Of a stretch of 64,000 nucleotides of DNA, positions 23,068 to 34,440 are shown piece by piece. A program made the translations under genes and the position numbers. Within the stretch, counting starts at the first letter, position 1. Every line of letters begins with the position of its first letter. This stretch comes from Arachnopeziza araneosa (lineage: Eukaryota > Ascomycota > Leotiomycetes > Helotiales > Arachnopezizaceae): the NCBI GenBank assembly GCA_003988855.1, contig QYAI01000051.1, forward strand, positions 124,001-188,000, given 5' to 3'. Under the pieces are notes generated by a model. The model saw only the letters and a list, made by a program, of their open reading frames with translations, searched no databases and had not been told where the DNA came from.

Positions 23068-25111
23068 ATGTTTGATGGTTCGTGGATTGACCACGACAGG
23101 GAAACGATTGCACAGAGAAGGAACCGCAAAGAAAATGCAAATGGATCAAAAAAGACGTCAATCTCTCGTCGATCTTCGATCCTGAGTTCGACTTCGACTG
23201 AAGCACAAACGAAACCTACCCTCTTCAACTTCTTCGGTAATGGCTCGTCATCTGTAAAGAGAGGACTGCAACGATCAAAGTCTCAGTCCAAGTTGACTTC
23301 AACTGCCGGAAACGACTCCACTGAGGCTTCTCGATGGGTTCAGAATCACTATCTCTCTGCTTTTGTGGATTCCACAGCCCAAGATCTATCGGCCACGGAC
23401 ATCCGGCCCTCAACATCAAGCGTACTGTTCTCAGTACCTGACATGTTAGATGTTGAGCAATCAAGTACTTCGGACGGTAAGGCATCCCCTTGGTATGCTG
23501 AGAAAGGCTAATGGTCTCAGTATCTGAGTCGGTTTTCTCAGGATGGACAGGAAAGTCCGCCAACACACAATTAAGTTGGAGTAGCGCAGCGGAATCAATC
23601 AAGAGTCCTGGAAGGATAGTTCAGCCACTGAGTCCGACATCATTCATCTCCCAAAACACAGAGATAACCGTTTCAAAACGGGAAAGTGTTGAAGATGAGC
23701 AAGAGGGTTCAACCGTGGTTCACATTACCGCTGCTGGTGCGCCAGTTCCTGATTGCTTAGACCCGCCGTCGGATTCGTAAGTAGGAATGGTACCACTTGG
23801 TGTTCTGACTAACAGCGTAGTATCTCACCGTCGTATCTGAACACCTTCATGCCGACCGCTCCCAGCTGTGAAGATAAATCAACGGCGTCGGTAAAACGAG
23901 AAGTATCTCGTAGTGGTTGGCCATTCACATCGCGTTCTGAAGGACGAAGTCCAGATGCATGGAGGCCACCCGAGGACTGGGATTGTATTCCCGATGACCG
24001 TCTCAAACAACACAAGAACCTGTCCCTCAGGACTGCTCATGATCCTTTCGGCGTGAAGCAGATTCAAGCATCCTCACCAACTGTAGAGCTCACTCACCTG
24101 CAGCGCAATATTCGGCGGATGGAAGCGGCTAGTCCTAAGATTGTTCTTGAGCGTTTGAAAGAGGAGTGGAATGAGATTTCAGATGCGTCGGTGTATAAAG
24201 AGTTGGAATTAGAGAAGCAGTTGTGGATGCTTACAGCTTTGCGGAGCCTGAAGAAGAGAGCTGGTAGTGATAATATGAGCCCTCCTTCATCATCCACAGG
24301 CATGACGAAAATCCTCTCACTCTATGAGAGCCAAGGTACTTATTCTCTCACCTAGAAAGCGTTAACAATACTGACTTATTCAGCATCCGCATCCTCACTT
24401 TCAGCGCTTACCACATCACCTTCGGCAGAAATCCACCATCTCTCAACTACACCCCTCTCGCCAGCCCACTACCCCAACATCTACCCCCTCTCGGTCCCAG
24501 GACCTACCTCTCAGCTCCCCTACGCCTCTCAGAACTTCACAACCATCCACGCCTTCTCACTCCCATCACTGCTTCCAGCCTCCTCCATCCCTTCCATCTT
24601 GAAAGAATGCCACCGAACACTCAATTCTTCCGCCTACCCCGCCTCCCCGGTTAGCAGCTCATTCTCAGCCAACTCACCCACCCGGCCCCTCACCTCAGGA
24701 ACATTGCATCTCACCATCCTCGACCCGGCACCTCTCCCCGCCACCCTCGGACCACGGCTGCGACGATGGATGGACAATCATCTCCTACTCCATCTGGAGA
24801 AGCAATTCCGGTGTCTGAATCCAAGTCGTCTATTCCCGATCTGGCTTGCAGATGCAGGACTCCGAGCAGAAGGGAGTACAATTGTCCATGTGAGGTTCCT
24901 GGCTGCAGTGAGTCCGGAGCCGGATGGAATAACTGATAAGACCAAGGCGGAGCTGAAGACTGTGGTGGGAAGGATGCTGTGGAAGGAGATGTGGGGTGGG
25001 TTTGTGAAGGGGGAGAAGTGGTGGTGGGAGGATGAGGAGATTGTTGAAGAGTGTGAGAGGTTCGGGACGGCGTGGGAGTTTGCAACTATTGAGGCGGTCA
25101 AGGAGGGGTAG
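23068..25111 (+). CDS. uncharacterised fungal protein with degenerate methyltransferase-like C-terminus
   Basis: Four exons (23068-23476, 23521-23776, 23821-24335, 24384-25111) with 44-48 bp introns give about 635 aa. Residues 1-330 are disordered and Ser/Thr-rich, with basic motifs near the N-terminus. A helical stretch follows (LERLKEEWNEISDASVYKEL and EKQLWMLTALRSL). The C-terminal part reads like the second half of a class I methyltransferase fold: an IHAFSLPSLLPASSIPSILKEC helix, then GTLHLTILDPAPLP as a post-motif strand, then a LRRWMDNHLLLHLEKQFR helix. I see no glycine-rich SAM-binding motif I, so catalysis is doubtful. Similar proteins are widespread in Pezizomycotina. The function is unknown. 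The gene is divergent from AzgA and convergent with the regulator at 29-31 kb. Confidence 0.7.
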
Positions 25112-25504
25112 GAGGAGAAGCCTTTCGTTCGGGGAGCTTTCCCATTTGTTCTTCCCGGGGGTTGGAGTACTGGAGTTGGAGCTATCAGGCCACTGTGAAA
25201 CAAAAGTAGCGGGTGTTGTTTTCTTTTCTGCGATGTACCAGATTTCATGTGCGAAGGAATTTTAATTTGACTCAAAGCCTGATGGATGAATCAATCAATC
25301 AATCAATCATAAATCTGCTGGAGCAAAGTGCAACAACCTGTCACCAGTCTGGCATCGCAGAGGAATGCATAAAGTCGCAAAGCCAGCCAGCCTTATCAAA
25401 GCGCGCAGAAGACATTTTGGCAGAATCCCGGTTCTGGCGGCAGGGCAGATCATGACTCGTGCTGCTCAGGAATGAGGCATTGATTGATGGAGAGAGACAC
25501 GGGT

Positions 25505-26665
25505 TGTCTTTGTTGCATTTCGCAGTTGTGGTGTACGAGTCGTGTCTGCCATATTGTTGTTGTTGTTGGTTGGAGACGTTGGTACCTTGGCTGGAGGCTT
25601 CGGCAAGACCTCCTGCTCCTTCCCCCACTCCCCATGCAGCTTTAGCTCCGTCCGGGCTCATCTCTCCTTCGTGGAACATTCTTCCAACAACATCGTCGCC
25701 CTCGTCGACATGAGTCGTGTCTCCTCCGTCCACGTCCGATCAGTAAGCGCCATCACGATCGCACATCTACCGCCCGAGAGATCCGTCCGAGAAACGACTG
25801 ATGGTTGCATTCAGACATTTACCCCGCTACATCTCGCATGGCCATCCAATTGCCCGGATTCAGGCAGAGAGCGAGTCAAGGAGTCTAAAGTGCGAAGTGC
25901 AACAGATGATTCTGGGAAAGTCATCAAAAGCCCATTTCACGCGTGAGATGGGTGTGACGAGTCAGTCCAGGGAAGTGAGGGAGTTTCTGGCTGTACCAGT
26001 CAGTACCTGAGGTGAGGCTGCTGACCCTTGAACATGTCCCGCCCTCCATCTCCTGATTCTGGGACGTGCTGACTGATGACTGATGTGCCAGAGCTGCAAT
26101 GACCCAACCGTCGATAACACACCCTCTGGAGCTCTCTGGAGGAGCCGTCACGAATTCAGCGCACTCGATTTGTCCTTCAGCTTCCATCCCACCCTGAATC
26201 ACACCCTGCACTCACCCCGCACAGAGTCTCGGCACGTCCCGCCATCAAAACCAGAGACAGCCTGTAGTGCCACGTTCGGACTCTTCTTTTAGCCTTGCCC
26301 TTGCATTAGGTAACCAAGATTCGAACAATCCTTTTGCTTCTTCGGCGCGTTCCTCGCCCTCATTCCAAAGGCTGGAGACGAGAAGTGAAAAAGGGTTCAG
26401 TAAGAGGTCTGACATCGCTTGCAACGTGGGAGAAGCCCGAGATTGGCAGCGGCTGAGCGGCATTCGTGCCGGACCGGCGGCCAAGAATCCTAGGATATCC
26501 CTCTCTTCGGTACGGAGGTACTTGGGTACGTACCAATCGGTGAAAGCGTTGCTTGGTATCCTTCAAAGGTGGATTGCTCTCTTGCAATTCGGCTTTGAGA
26601 ATCAGCTCATGTCATGACTCGTGGAGTGCCGCTCCCAAAAGGAAAACCGGCGGTGACTCGGCTTG
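25505..26665. repeat. outlying and inverted copies of the two-box module
   Basis: Left of the main array the same boxes recur more thinly. A direct copy lies at 25872-25904 (CGAGTCA, then CGAAGTGCAACA) and a lone CGAGTCA at 25958-25964. Inverted copies lie at 25511-25522 (TGTTGCATTTCG), at 26582-26621 (TTGCAATTCG, then TGACTCG) and at 26654-26660 (TGACTCG followed by GTTGC). This suggests an older, rearranged flank of the array. Confidence 0.5.
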
Positions 26666-26843
26666 TTGCGTTGGAATTCACGGACGTAAAGCTGAGGGCG
26701 TTGAAGTGAGATGATACAGAATTTCCTCCACCCGTACTCCACACGGGAATCTTTGATTGGCTTAAAAATAGCACGGACAGCTGAGAGTCTTGTGCCATGG
26801 TTTCTATCGGCTTATTCTCCATCTCCTCAGAAATCACGCAGTA

Positions 26844-28095
26844 CGAGTCAGGTTGCAGCCCTAACTCGAAGTGCAACAGAACTCTGATTGGAGTAGGTGA
26901 AACAGTCTCAAGGGATCTTTTTAACTCATGTTATTGTCCGAGTCATCTGTCCAGTGACAAAATGCAACAGAAGCCCCAAAAGAAGCCAATAGGCTCATGT
27001 CACTCTAGCCCATGGTTATTGTCCGAGTCAGGCTGACCCAACGTCGAAATGCATCAGAGCTATATTTGGAGGCAGATGAACCAGTCCCACGGCTCACTAT
27101 AGAGCCTGTGAGTATCCGGGGATTCCGCTCGACATACAACAGATAGCTCATGAACGGTTTGAACTCGTCGAGATAGTTGGCTTCGGCTCGCCTATCACTT
27201 CTCTTGTACGATGTCGAGTCAAGTTTCCAAATATCGAATTGCAACAAGTTTTCAAGTCAAAAATTTAATCGCTCACTGCTCACCCAACTCAGCCAGCCTC
27301 AATCTCGAAATACTACAAACCCTCCCGTGAAAAATAGCGCCTTTTCGGCGTCCTAGTTCCCGATGACTTCATTATCACATCTCTCCAGTAGCTACGAGTC
27401 AGTCTGCTTCGAATCTCGAAATGCAACAGAAATCAAGCAAGAGGATGTAGACTCGTGGAAACGGTAGTCTCTGCTCTATTTTCCCCTCCATCTTCTCCTA
27501 TCCGTACGAGTCAAACTCCGGATGTCGAAATGCAACAAGAATACAATTGGTAAGCTTGACGATGCGCTGAGATGCTTCGCTTGGCCTCATCTATCACATC
27601 CCTGACAAAATTGCGAGTCAGCGCTGAGGTTTCGAAATGCAACGGAACGTCTCAAAGAAGTTCTTATGCATGAATGGTACCACTCTACCAAACAGCTGGG
27701 ATTCGAAATGCAACAAAATAACTCTTGGACACACATGAATTGCGTAACTCTACCTCACTATCCTCATCCGACGAGTCAAACCCAAATATCGAAACGCAAC
27801 AAAGCCTTCAAATCCGGAAGGATAAAGATAGTTTACTTCATCTGTCTATCACATCTCTTGCACGAGTGCGAGTCAAACCCAAATCTCGAAATGCAACAGA
27901 GACTCTAAAGCGGGAGGATGCAGATGGCTCGCTCTGCCTGTCCATCACATCTCTCATACGAACGAGTCAAACCTAAATATCGAACTGCAACAAAGACTTG
28001 AAGTTCGGAAGGCCGAGATGGATCAATTGTTCCGGCTCACTCGGCATACTTCTCTCATAGCTGCAAGTCAAGCTTCAAAATGTCGAAATGCAACA
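26844..28095. repeat. degenerate tandem array with two conserved boxes, about 14 units
   Basis: Units of about 70-112 bp repeat a module: CGAGTCA, then about 10-15 variable bases, then TCGAAATGCAACA. The second box starts near 26866, 26956, 27044, 27129, 27234, 27304, 27416, 27525, 27632, 27703, 27789, 27886, 27980 and 28083. The first box is exact at 26844, 26939, 27024, 27215, 27395, 27507, 27614, 27772, 27869 and 27963 and is one base off at 28064. A third weaker box, ATCACATCTCT, precedes many units by 10-15 bases (for example 27374, 27847, 27944). Unit lengths are not multiples of three, so coding is unlikely. CGAGTCA contains the TGACTC half-site of Gcn4/CpcA-type bZIP factors on the other strand. 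Confidence 0.75.
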
Positions 28096-28991
28096 AGATG
28101 CAAAGAGGAGTACGGTACCGATGTTTCTCTTAAGCTACTCTTATATATATCTTCTCCTTCCTATCTATCTGCTTGGAAATATGTCATGCACTGAATGGGT
28201 ACCACTTTCTCCCCCAATGGTATTCAAGGAGCCTACAGTGTAGGTATATAGCTACCCTCACCTACTATTAACCTCTCTTCCTTTGTAGAACCTTACCTCA
28301 GGAAGCTGATGCTTTAGAATAAACCAAGTGTTCAGAGGAAAGATAGTAGACGATTTTGTAGTCGTTTTCAGAGAGATAAGCAGAGAAACCGGATTAGGAG
28401 CGAGCTGTTTTGTTCCACTGTATTAACACTAGAAACGGATGAATACTTTGGCTTGTATTATAGGGTACAGGTTTAGAGTATTCTTCCCTTCCCCTTGATT
28501 CACTACATGATCTGAGTTGAGGAGTATGGCGCTACCGTTGAGCTGACACACCAGAACCCGACCTCTATATCTCTGAGGACTAAACACTAGGTCTTTCGTT
28601 TGGCCGCTGGCAATTCCTTCTAACTAATCGAATGCGTTTGATCAGGAAGAGTCGTTGCAAGATTCTTACGTTGACCTCAAGCTCGGAAACTAGCCATGCA
28701 CTCTTTTGCTACGAACGTCAAACAGCGAATCCTTTATTGATGGTTAGCATAAATTCACAGAAAATGTTTATGAAGAGGTTCCTGACTGTATGATAGAAGG
28801 ACATTAGTAATCAAAGCAGTGTAACGAGATACAAAAACCTTACCTCGACTACAAAGAAATCTCGTAATCCAAGGCGAGAAGTTCACCAGAAGACGTCCAA
28901 AGAAAATATTACTGGAATGTTAATGAATCAAAATCTTGGTCCAAGTTTGGTACCGTCTGAAACTGGGTATCCCAGAGCTCCTGTTCTGAGA

Positions 28992-31400
28992 TTAGTGTGC
29001 CTTCATCAAAGTCATATTGACTGAACAGCTTACCCAGTCAAAATTCATTTCTGTATCTACTGTCCCTGTGAAAAAATCCGTCGCTGATGAGCCAACGAAA
29101 TATGGGGCGTTGAAGTCAAAGTTATTTGAACTTCTAGCGTATGTTTGATCGCTGAATATAGGTAGTTGTTGAGCGGGAGCTGAATCTGGAGAGGACTGTT
29201 AGCATCCGAAGAGATGAGGCTGCGAAATAGAAGCGCCTACCAGGAACACTTTCTGGAATAATTATCGACTTTGTTGGCATAGCATCTCCCGAACCAGACT
29301 CAAGGTCTTTCAGCATGACCTTTAAAACTTCTGTTGCTTTTGCTGCAAGCGCTGATATTGTGCTCGACTTATACCAGATGTCATAGCTATCTTTCACTGC
29401 CTGCAATCTTTTGCTCCTCGGCCACATTTTCTCAATCTCGTTTTCATCAATAGGTATATCGCCAACTCTCATACCCCAGGCAAGATCTAGACAGAGGATC
29501 ATAGCCGCGAGAACATAATCCTGATTAACGAGTGCGGAGGTTCTCCACTGTTCGCCAAACAATTGGCCATCGGGTTGAATAGCCTTATCAAAGATACGTT
29601 GGATATCTAGAAGTTTCATTGCAGCATCAATGGGTGTAGTCCTCGAGTACTTATATTGAGGTTTTGATCTCCCCAGGATGAGGTATTTCCGATGCAGCAC
29701 ACAACGACTCTTTTGAAGACATGCCTCGAGAGAAAATCTTCGGATGATGATATCTGCAGTATCGGTGATGGAAAGATTGAGAGGCTGCATGGTCAAGTAA
29801 GTAGGAATTGTAGCATGCGTCTCCATGAGTTTAGAATCGAGGCGTATTACCTCATCATAGGAGAGAGGCGTGATGGAATTGATTCGGTCAACAATCAGTC
29901 CAAGATGGCGAAGCAACCGGACCATAAAGATGATGAATGCCACCGGCGTAGCGTCTGTGCTGGGTCGTGGGTGAGGGAGCTCAGTCATGCTATCATCAAA
30001 ATCTGTGTCCAGTAGATTCTTGGGCTCAGCAGTATCACTTTCCTCCTCCCGAATCATGCGAGGAAGACCGACTTGAGCGGAAGTCAGGAGGTCTAGTTGG
30101 AATATTATAGCCCATACTCGCCTTCGCATTTCTCCATCGAATGGCGATATGCTGGAATAATGACTCGCATCACGATGGTATCCAAGTCGCATGGCGACTC
30201 GAATGATAATTCCAAGGACGACGTAAGACCCAAATTCCGAGGCTCTAAATTGAAATTTCTCAAGCGCATAATAAAACAACAACGCTTCTACCATGTATCG
30301 TTTTGGGCGGAGATAGTTTACCTCGACAAGGCACTGCGTAGTGCGGTCGCGATAATGAAAACTCATCTCTGACATAGAGGAGAAGGGTTGAGGCATATTG
30401 TGAAGTTCTTCACCAGACACAGCAAAGAAATGAGAGGCTAGGCCCAAAATAGAAAAAAGGAGACCAATCCACATCAATGGTGTTTCGTTAGGCTCTTCGA
30501 ACATTCTGTTGTACTATCATTTTATTTATTATCATTTCATTCTTACAGTGATCATGTGGTAAACTCACCTCTTTCATGAAAGTAGGTATATGCACAACCA
30601 CTGCGTTTTGTTAGTGCTTCTAGTTACCTTGTAGACAGAGTGGACTTACTCGGTGCCATGCCCATCGTCCTAGCCCATCTTGCGATCAACACGTCACAAA
30701 CTGGCCTTGGGGGAATTGATGACACAATCTCTGATCTTGATGCATAGTTCATACCAAACAAGATCTGGGGTTTGAAGTCAGCGATTTCGGATGTGTCAGG
30801 TGTCTCCAAGTCAATTTTCAAATCATTGATATCTTCAAGGATTGCCTCCCAGTGTTCACTCCCCACAAAATTGACTTGATCTTTGGCTTTGGTAAAGATT
30901 CCCAGTGAAGTCTTTGGAATATTCGGGTCTGCCTGACTAGAAGGTGATGGAGCCGCAGACTGAGTGAAGCCACTGTCTTGCAATGTCCCTCCCAGATTGG
31001 CGGCAGGTGGTGACTCTTCAGACATAGGCCGATCTTGTTCTTGGTTATTCTGTTTGTTCAACAGAGACTTCACCATGTTTTCTAGATGCCGAACCCTATC
31101 CTGAACGTTTGTAGGCCCGGTACGAGAGGGCTCATGCTTGATGTAGTCACATGATTCGGGCTGTCCACGCTTGGTGCAGTTGAGGCAAGGCTTCACTCGA
31201 TCACATTTTAGCCTGCCAATAGGTAAGCACAAACTAGGATTGTCTGGGGAGTGGTACTTCTTCTGTCTGCAGATTGTACAGGACAGCTGCGGCTTGTCCC
31301 TGCGCCGACCTGGCTTGGCTGGGAGCTTCTGCGGGGGAGATCCGCCATCGTCGGGCTTCTGATCCGTTGAAGTCGAGTTCGACTCAAATACTGCAAACAT
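28992..31400 (-). CDS. Zn2Cys6 transcription factor with fungal-specific domain
   Basis: Five exons (31400-31258, 31212-30650, 30600-30569, 30513-29241, 29185-28992) give about 734 aa. The zinc cluster spans residues 41-69 (CTIC, RQKKLKC, then PCLNC and C69) and is followed by a linker and a short coiled coil. The middle region has the fungal_trans layout (FFAVSGEEL, then LFYYALEKFQ, then VVLGIIIRVAMRLGYHRD with a downstream RRRVWAIIFQLD). Intron 1 is exactly 45 bp, lies inside the zinc cluster and has no stop, so its retention would insert 15 residues into the DNA-binding domain. The 3' end is uncertain: a good-looking acidic frame continues past 28992 in another phase, so one more intron or a frameshift may exist. 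It is divergent from an MFS exporter, its probable target. Confidence 0.85.
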
Positions 31401-32164
31401 ATCGAAGACGCAGAGGGCAGAAAGTTGGGTTCAAAAGCATTGTGCAAATACACCTGGCGCTAGGTAGTAAGCACGAAGCTGTGGCTACAATATCATGTGC
31501 ATCTAGTGGTGAAATGGCCAACTCGTATTCGTACGTCCCCCAGTTGTAACTCGTAATGTGCCATTAGTCAGCCCCAGAGTGTGGCTTTTTGTCCTTTCGC
31601 GAAATCAATGCTTCAATCAATAGGTATGAATGGCCGCTGGCAAGAACTGCCTACGCCAACTACATGTTTTATTTATCGTTATCTATCTTACTGCGATACA
31701 AGTGTCACAGTGTATGACGCATTGTCTATCCAAGCGCTTGGTCGCAAGCACACTGGAAGTACCACGGGTCCATCCAAAGGGCTATGCTACGGTTTGTGTG
31801 TGATTTAGTCTTCATTCACATCGAGCGATCCCCATTCGTTTCCTTTACCGTGAAGTCGCTTTGTTGTCGGATATGGATTTTGTGTCCGGATTTTGACTTG
31901 ACATAAGTTGCACACTTGGATGGCCGAGAAGTTGGCAAGAATAGGCCCAAAATGGTAAGACAGACGTCCGACCCTCCGGAGCACGTGATCTCGAAGAGTT
32001 GTCTGCAGACTACAAGAAGGCAAGTATTCCTCTGCATATCCGCAATGTAAAATATCAATCCAATACCTACTTCTCATTATTTTCTTGAAGAGACTTGCGT
32101 TAAATTCTTCCCATTGCCATTTTCTTAACTTCTTGCTCCGTTTCAATACGCTACGCTCATCAGC
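31401..32164. promoter_or_regulatory. shared promoter region of Zn2Cys6 regulator and MFS transporter
   Basis: 764 bp between two divergent start codons. A CACGTG core is at 31982-31987. I found no clear CGG-N-CCG pair for a zinc-cluster factor by eye. The arrangement suggests coordinated control. Confidence 0.45.
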
Positions 32165-34235
32165 ATGTTTTCAAAAAGGAAGGGAGAAGAGCTACATGAT
32201 GACCAGGCTGTGCCACCTACATCTATGAACAGTAATACCATAGCTACCCCAGATTTTGAGAAAGATGCGGTCGCCGAAAAGTCCAAGGCTGAGGACATCA
32301 TCTACCCTTCCGGTCTCAAGCTCGCCTTGTTGATGACCTCGATCTTTATTGCCATGTTTGTAGTAGCAATAGTAAGTCTCTAGAAACAAACTCCTTCAAT
32401 ACTACGTGTTTTTTAGTACGCTAATCAACTTTGTTTACAGGATAAACTCATCATCTCAACCGCGATACCTCAGATCACGAACGATTTCCATTCTGCCAAC
32501 GATATTGGCTGGTATGGCACGGCATACCTGCTCAGCAACTGCGCCTTCATCTTGGTCTTCGGGAAAATATATACATTCCTGAATGTCAAAGCCACCTTCC
32601 TAATGGCACTCCTCCTTTTCGAAGTGGGCTCGGCTATCTGCGGTGCCGCACCGAGTTCAATCGCTTTCATCATTGGCAGAGCCATTGCCGGTCTGGGAGC
32701 TGGAGGCGTTCAATCGGGAGTGGTATGTCTCTTCTCTCTCGAAAACTCATTCTCTGCTTATTCTTTTTCTAATTACTTCCTCTCTCCCATTCTATTTGCT
32801 CACACTAACCCACATTAGATCGTGATCCTCGTCTACGCCCTTCCGCTACACAAGCGTCCCAAATACCAAGGTTTCTTCGGTGCCATCTTTGGGATCGCTT
32901 CAATTTTAGGCCCGATAGTCGGCGGGGCGTTCACTTCCAACGTCACATGGAGGTGGTGTTTCTATATAAACCTCCCTTTGGGCGGAATAGTGTTGGTGTT
33001 CGTATACTTCTTACTCAGTATCCCCAGTCGTCCCAAGACCACAACTACATTGAAAAGCATATTGCAACAACTCAACATCGCAGGTTTGATAGCTTTCGTC
33101 CCCGGAGTTGTCTGCCTATGCTTGGCTCTCCAATGGGGTGGGTTCACATATAGTGTAAGTTTTGGCCTTAAAGTTCCTCCTTCTACTGCCATAAACCAGC
33201 AACTGACCATATTTAGTGGGGCAACGGACGTATTATCACATTACTTGTACTCGCATTCGTACTTTTGATTGCCTTTGTCATAATCCAGATCTGGAAGCCA
33301 GATCAAGCCATTGTACCACCACGTATTTTCGTCCAACGTAGCGTTGCCAGCGGTTTCTGGGTGAGTATCTGTGCTGGTGCCCATCAGACGCTCTTCAGTA
33401 AGTTTCTTCATCCTCTGAGCAAATGATGGCATGCTGATGCCAAATTCTAGTTTACTTTCTTCCCGTCTGGTTTCAGGCAATTAAAGGCAACTCCGCTGTC
33501 GAAAGTGGCATTCATCTCCTACCCATGGTGCTCTCGCTCGTTGTGGCATCCATTCTCACAGGAATTCTAACAGCACGTGTTGGCTATTATACGCCGTTCT
33601 TGCTCGTCGGTATCTGTATCACCGCCATCGGTGCTGGCCTTCTCACAACCCTCAATATCAATTCGACGGTGGGACAATGGATTGGCTACCAGATCTTATA
33701 CGGATTTGGCCTCGGCTCCTCAGTACAAGCACCAAATATGGCAGCACAGACAGTGCTATCACGAAACGAGGTGTCCATCGGCATTTCGCTCATGCTTTTC
33801 GGCCAGACCCTATTTGGCGCCGTCTTCGTCTCAGTAGGGCAGAATATCCTTGATAATCAACTAGTCAAACGCCTCAGTGGTATCTCAAGCCTCACTCCCC
33901 AGCAAATCGAGAAGGCTGGCGTTACTGGGATCTTCAATCTTATTAAACCCGAGTACCGCATTGCAGCTCTGGAAGCCTACAACGACTCCCTGCGCCTATG
34001 TTTTCAAGTGGCCCTTATCTTGGTGTGCATCTCTATCATTGGTGCCGCGTTTATGGAGTGGCGTAGCGTCAAGAAGAACAAGGCGACTCCCGGAGATGAA
34101 CAAGCTGTGGAGAAAGACTCGAAACTTCAAGAGAAAGAGGCAGAATCAAATGATGTTGAGAGCGTTCATGTTTCAGGGACAGCGGCCGGCAATGACCACG
34201 AGAAGTTGGAAGATGTAGCCACGGGGAGATCTTGA
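32165..34235 (+). CDS. MFS multidrug/toxin-efflux-type transporter, 14-TM class
   Basis: Five exons (32165-32371, 32441-32722, 32819-33154, 33217-33397, 33451-34235) encode about 596 aa. After a charged cytoplasmic N-terminus, the first helix (LALLMTSIFIAMFVVAI) runs into DKLIISTAIPQITNDF, the DHA2-type motif D1 region, and then GWYGTAYLLSN. Motif C appears as FGIASILGPIVGGAF, followed by WRWCFYINLPLGG, both typical of 14-spanner drug:H+ antiporters (AflT, Tri12 and Mdr-like pumps). The C-terminal tail is acidic and hydrophilic. It acts in the plasma membrane. The substrate is unknown. No biosynthetic genes adjoin it, so it is not an obvious cluster member; the divergent Zn2Cys6 factor is the likely regulator. 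Confidence 0.93.
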
Positions 34236-34440
34236 GAGAGGTAATTCTCTGTGGCTCATCTAGGAGAGGGACAGTCTGCTATAGAATGTACATTAATATC
34301 ATGTTTCTGCTTCCCTTCAAATAGAATATAATTTGTATATAGCCACCACACGGTGCTCCACTCGTTTCTTCGACATTGTACATAAAATCTTATCAGAACA
34401 ATAGAGTAATCATTACCGAGCAAACCTGATCTGAAATACC

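Larger units (their letters stand above)
25112..28991. other. long intergenic region carrying a repeat array
   Basis: Nearly 3.9 kb between the 3' ends of two convergent genes. Apart from AATC and TTG microsatellites (about 25290-25309 and 25555-25571) it holds the two-box repeat array described separately. Sequence from 28100 to 28990 is AT-rich and shows nothing recognisable. Confidence 0.6.

Noticed and set aside
27600..28000. Repeat array as a CRISPR-like or protein-repeat array
   Set aside because: Eukaryotic context, degenerate boxes, irregular spacing and no cas genes. Unit lengths are not multiples of three and frames contain stops.
32165..34235. Regulator plus exporter as part of a secondary-metabolite cluster
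   Set aside because: No PKS, NRPS, terpene cyclase or tailoring enzyme lies in the window; neighbours are unrelated.
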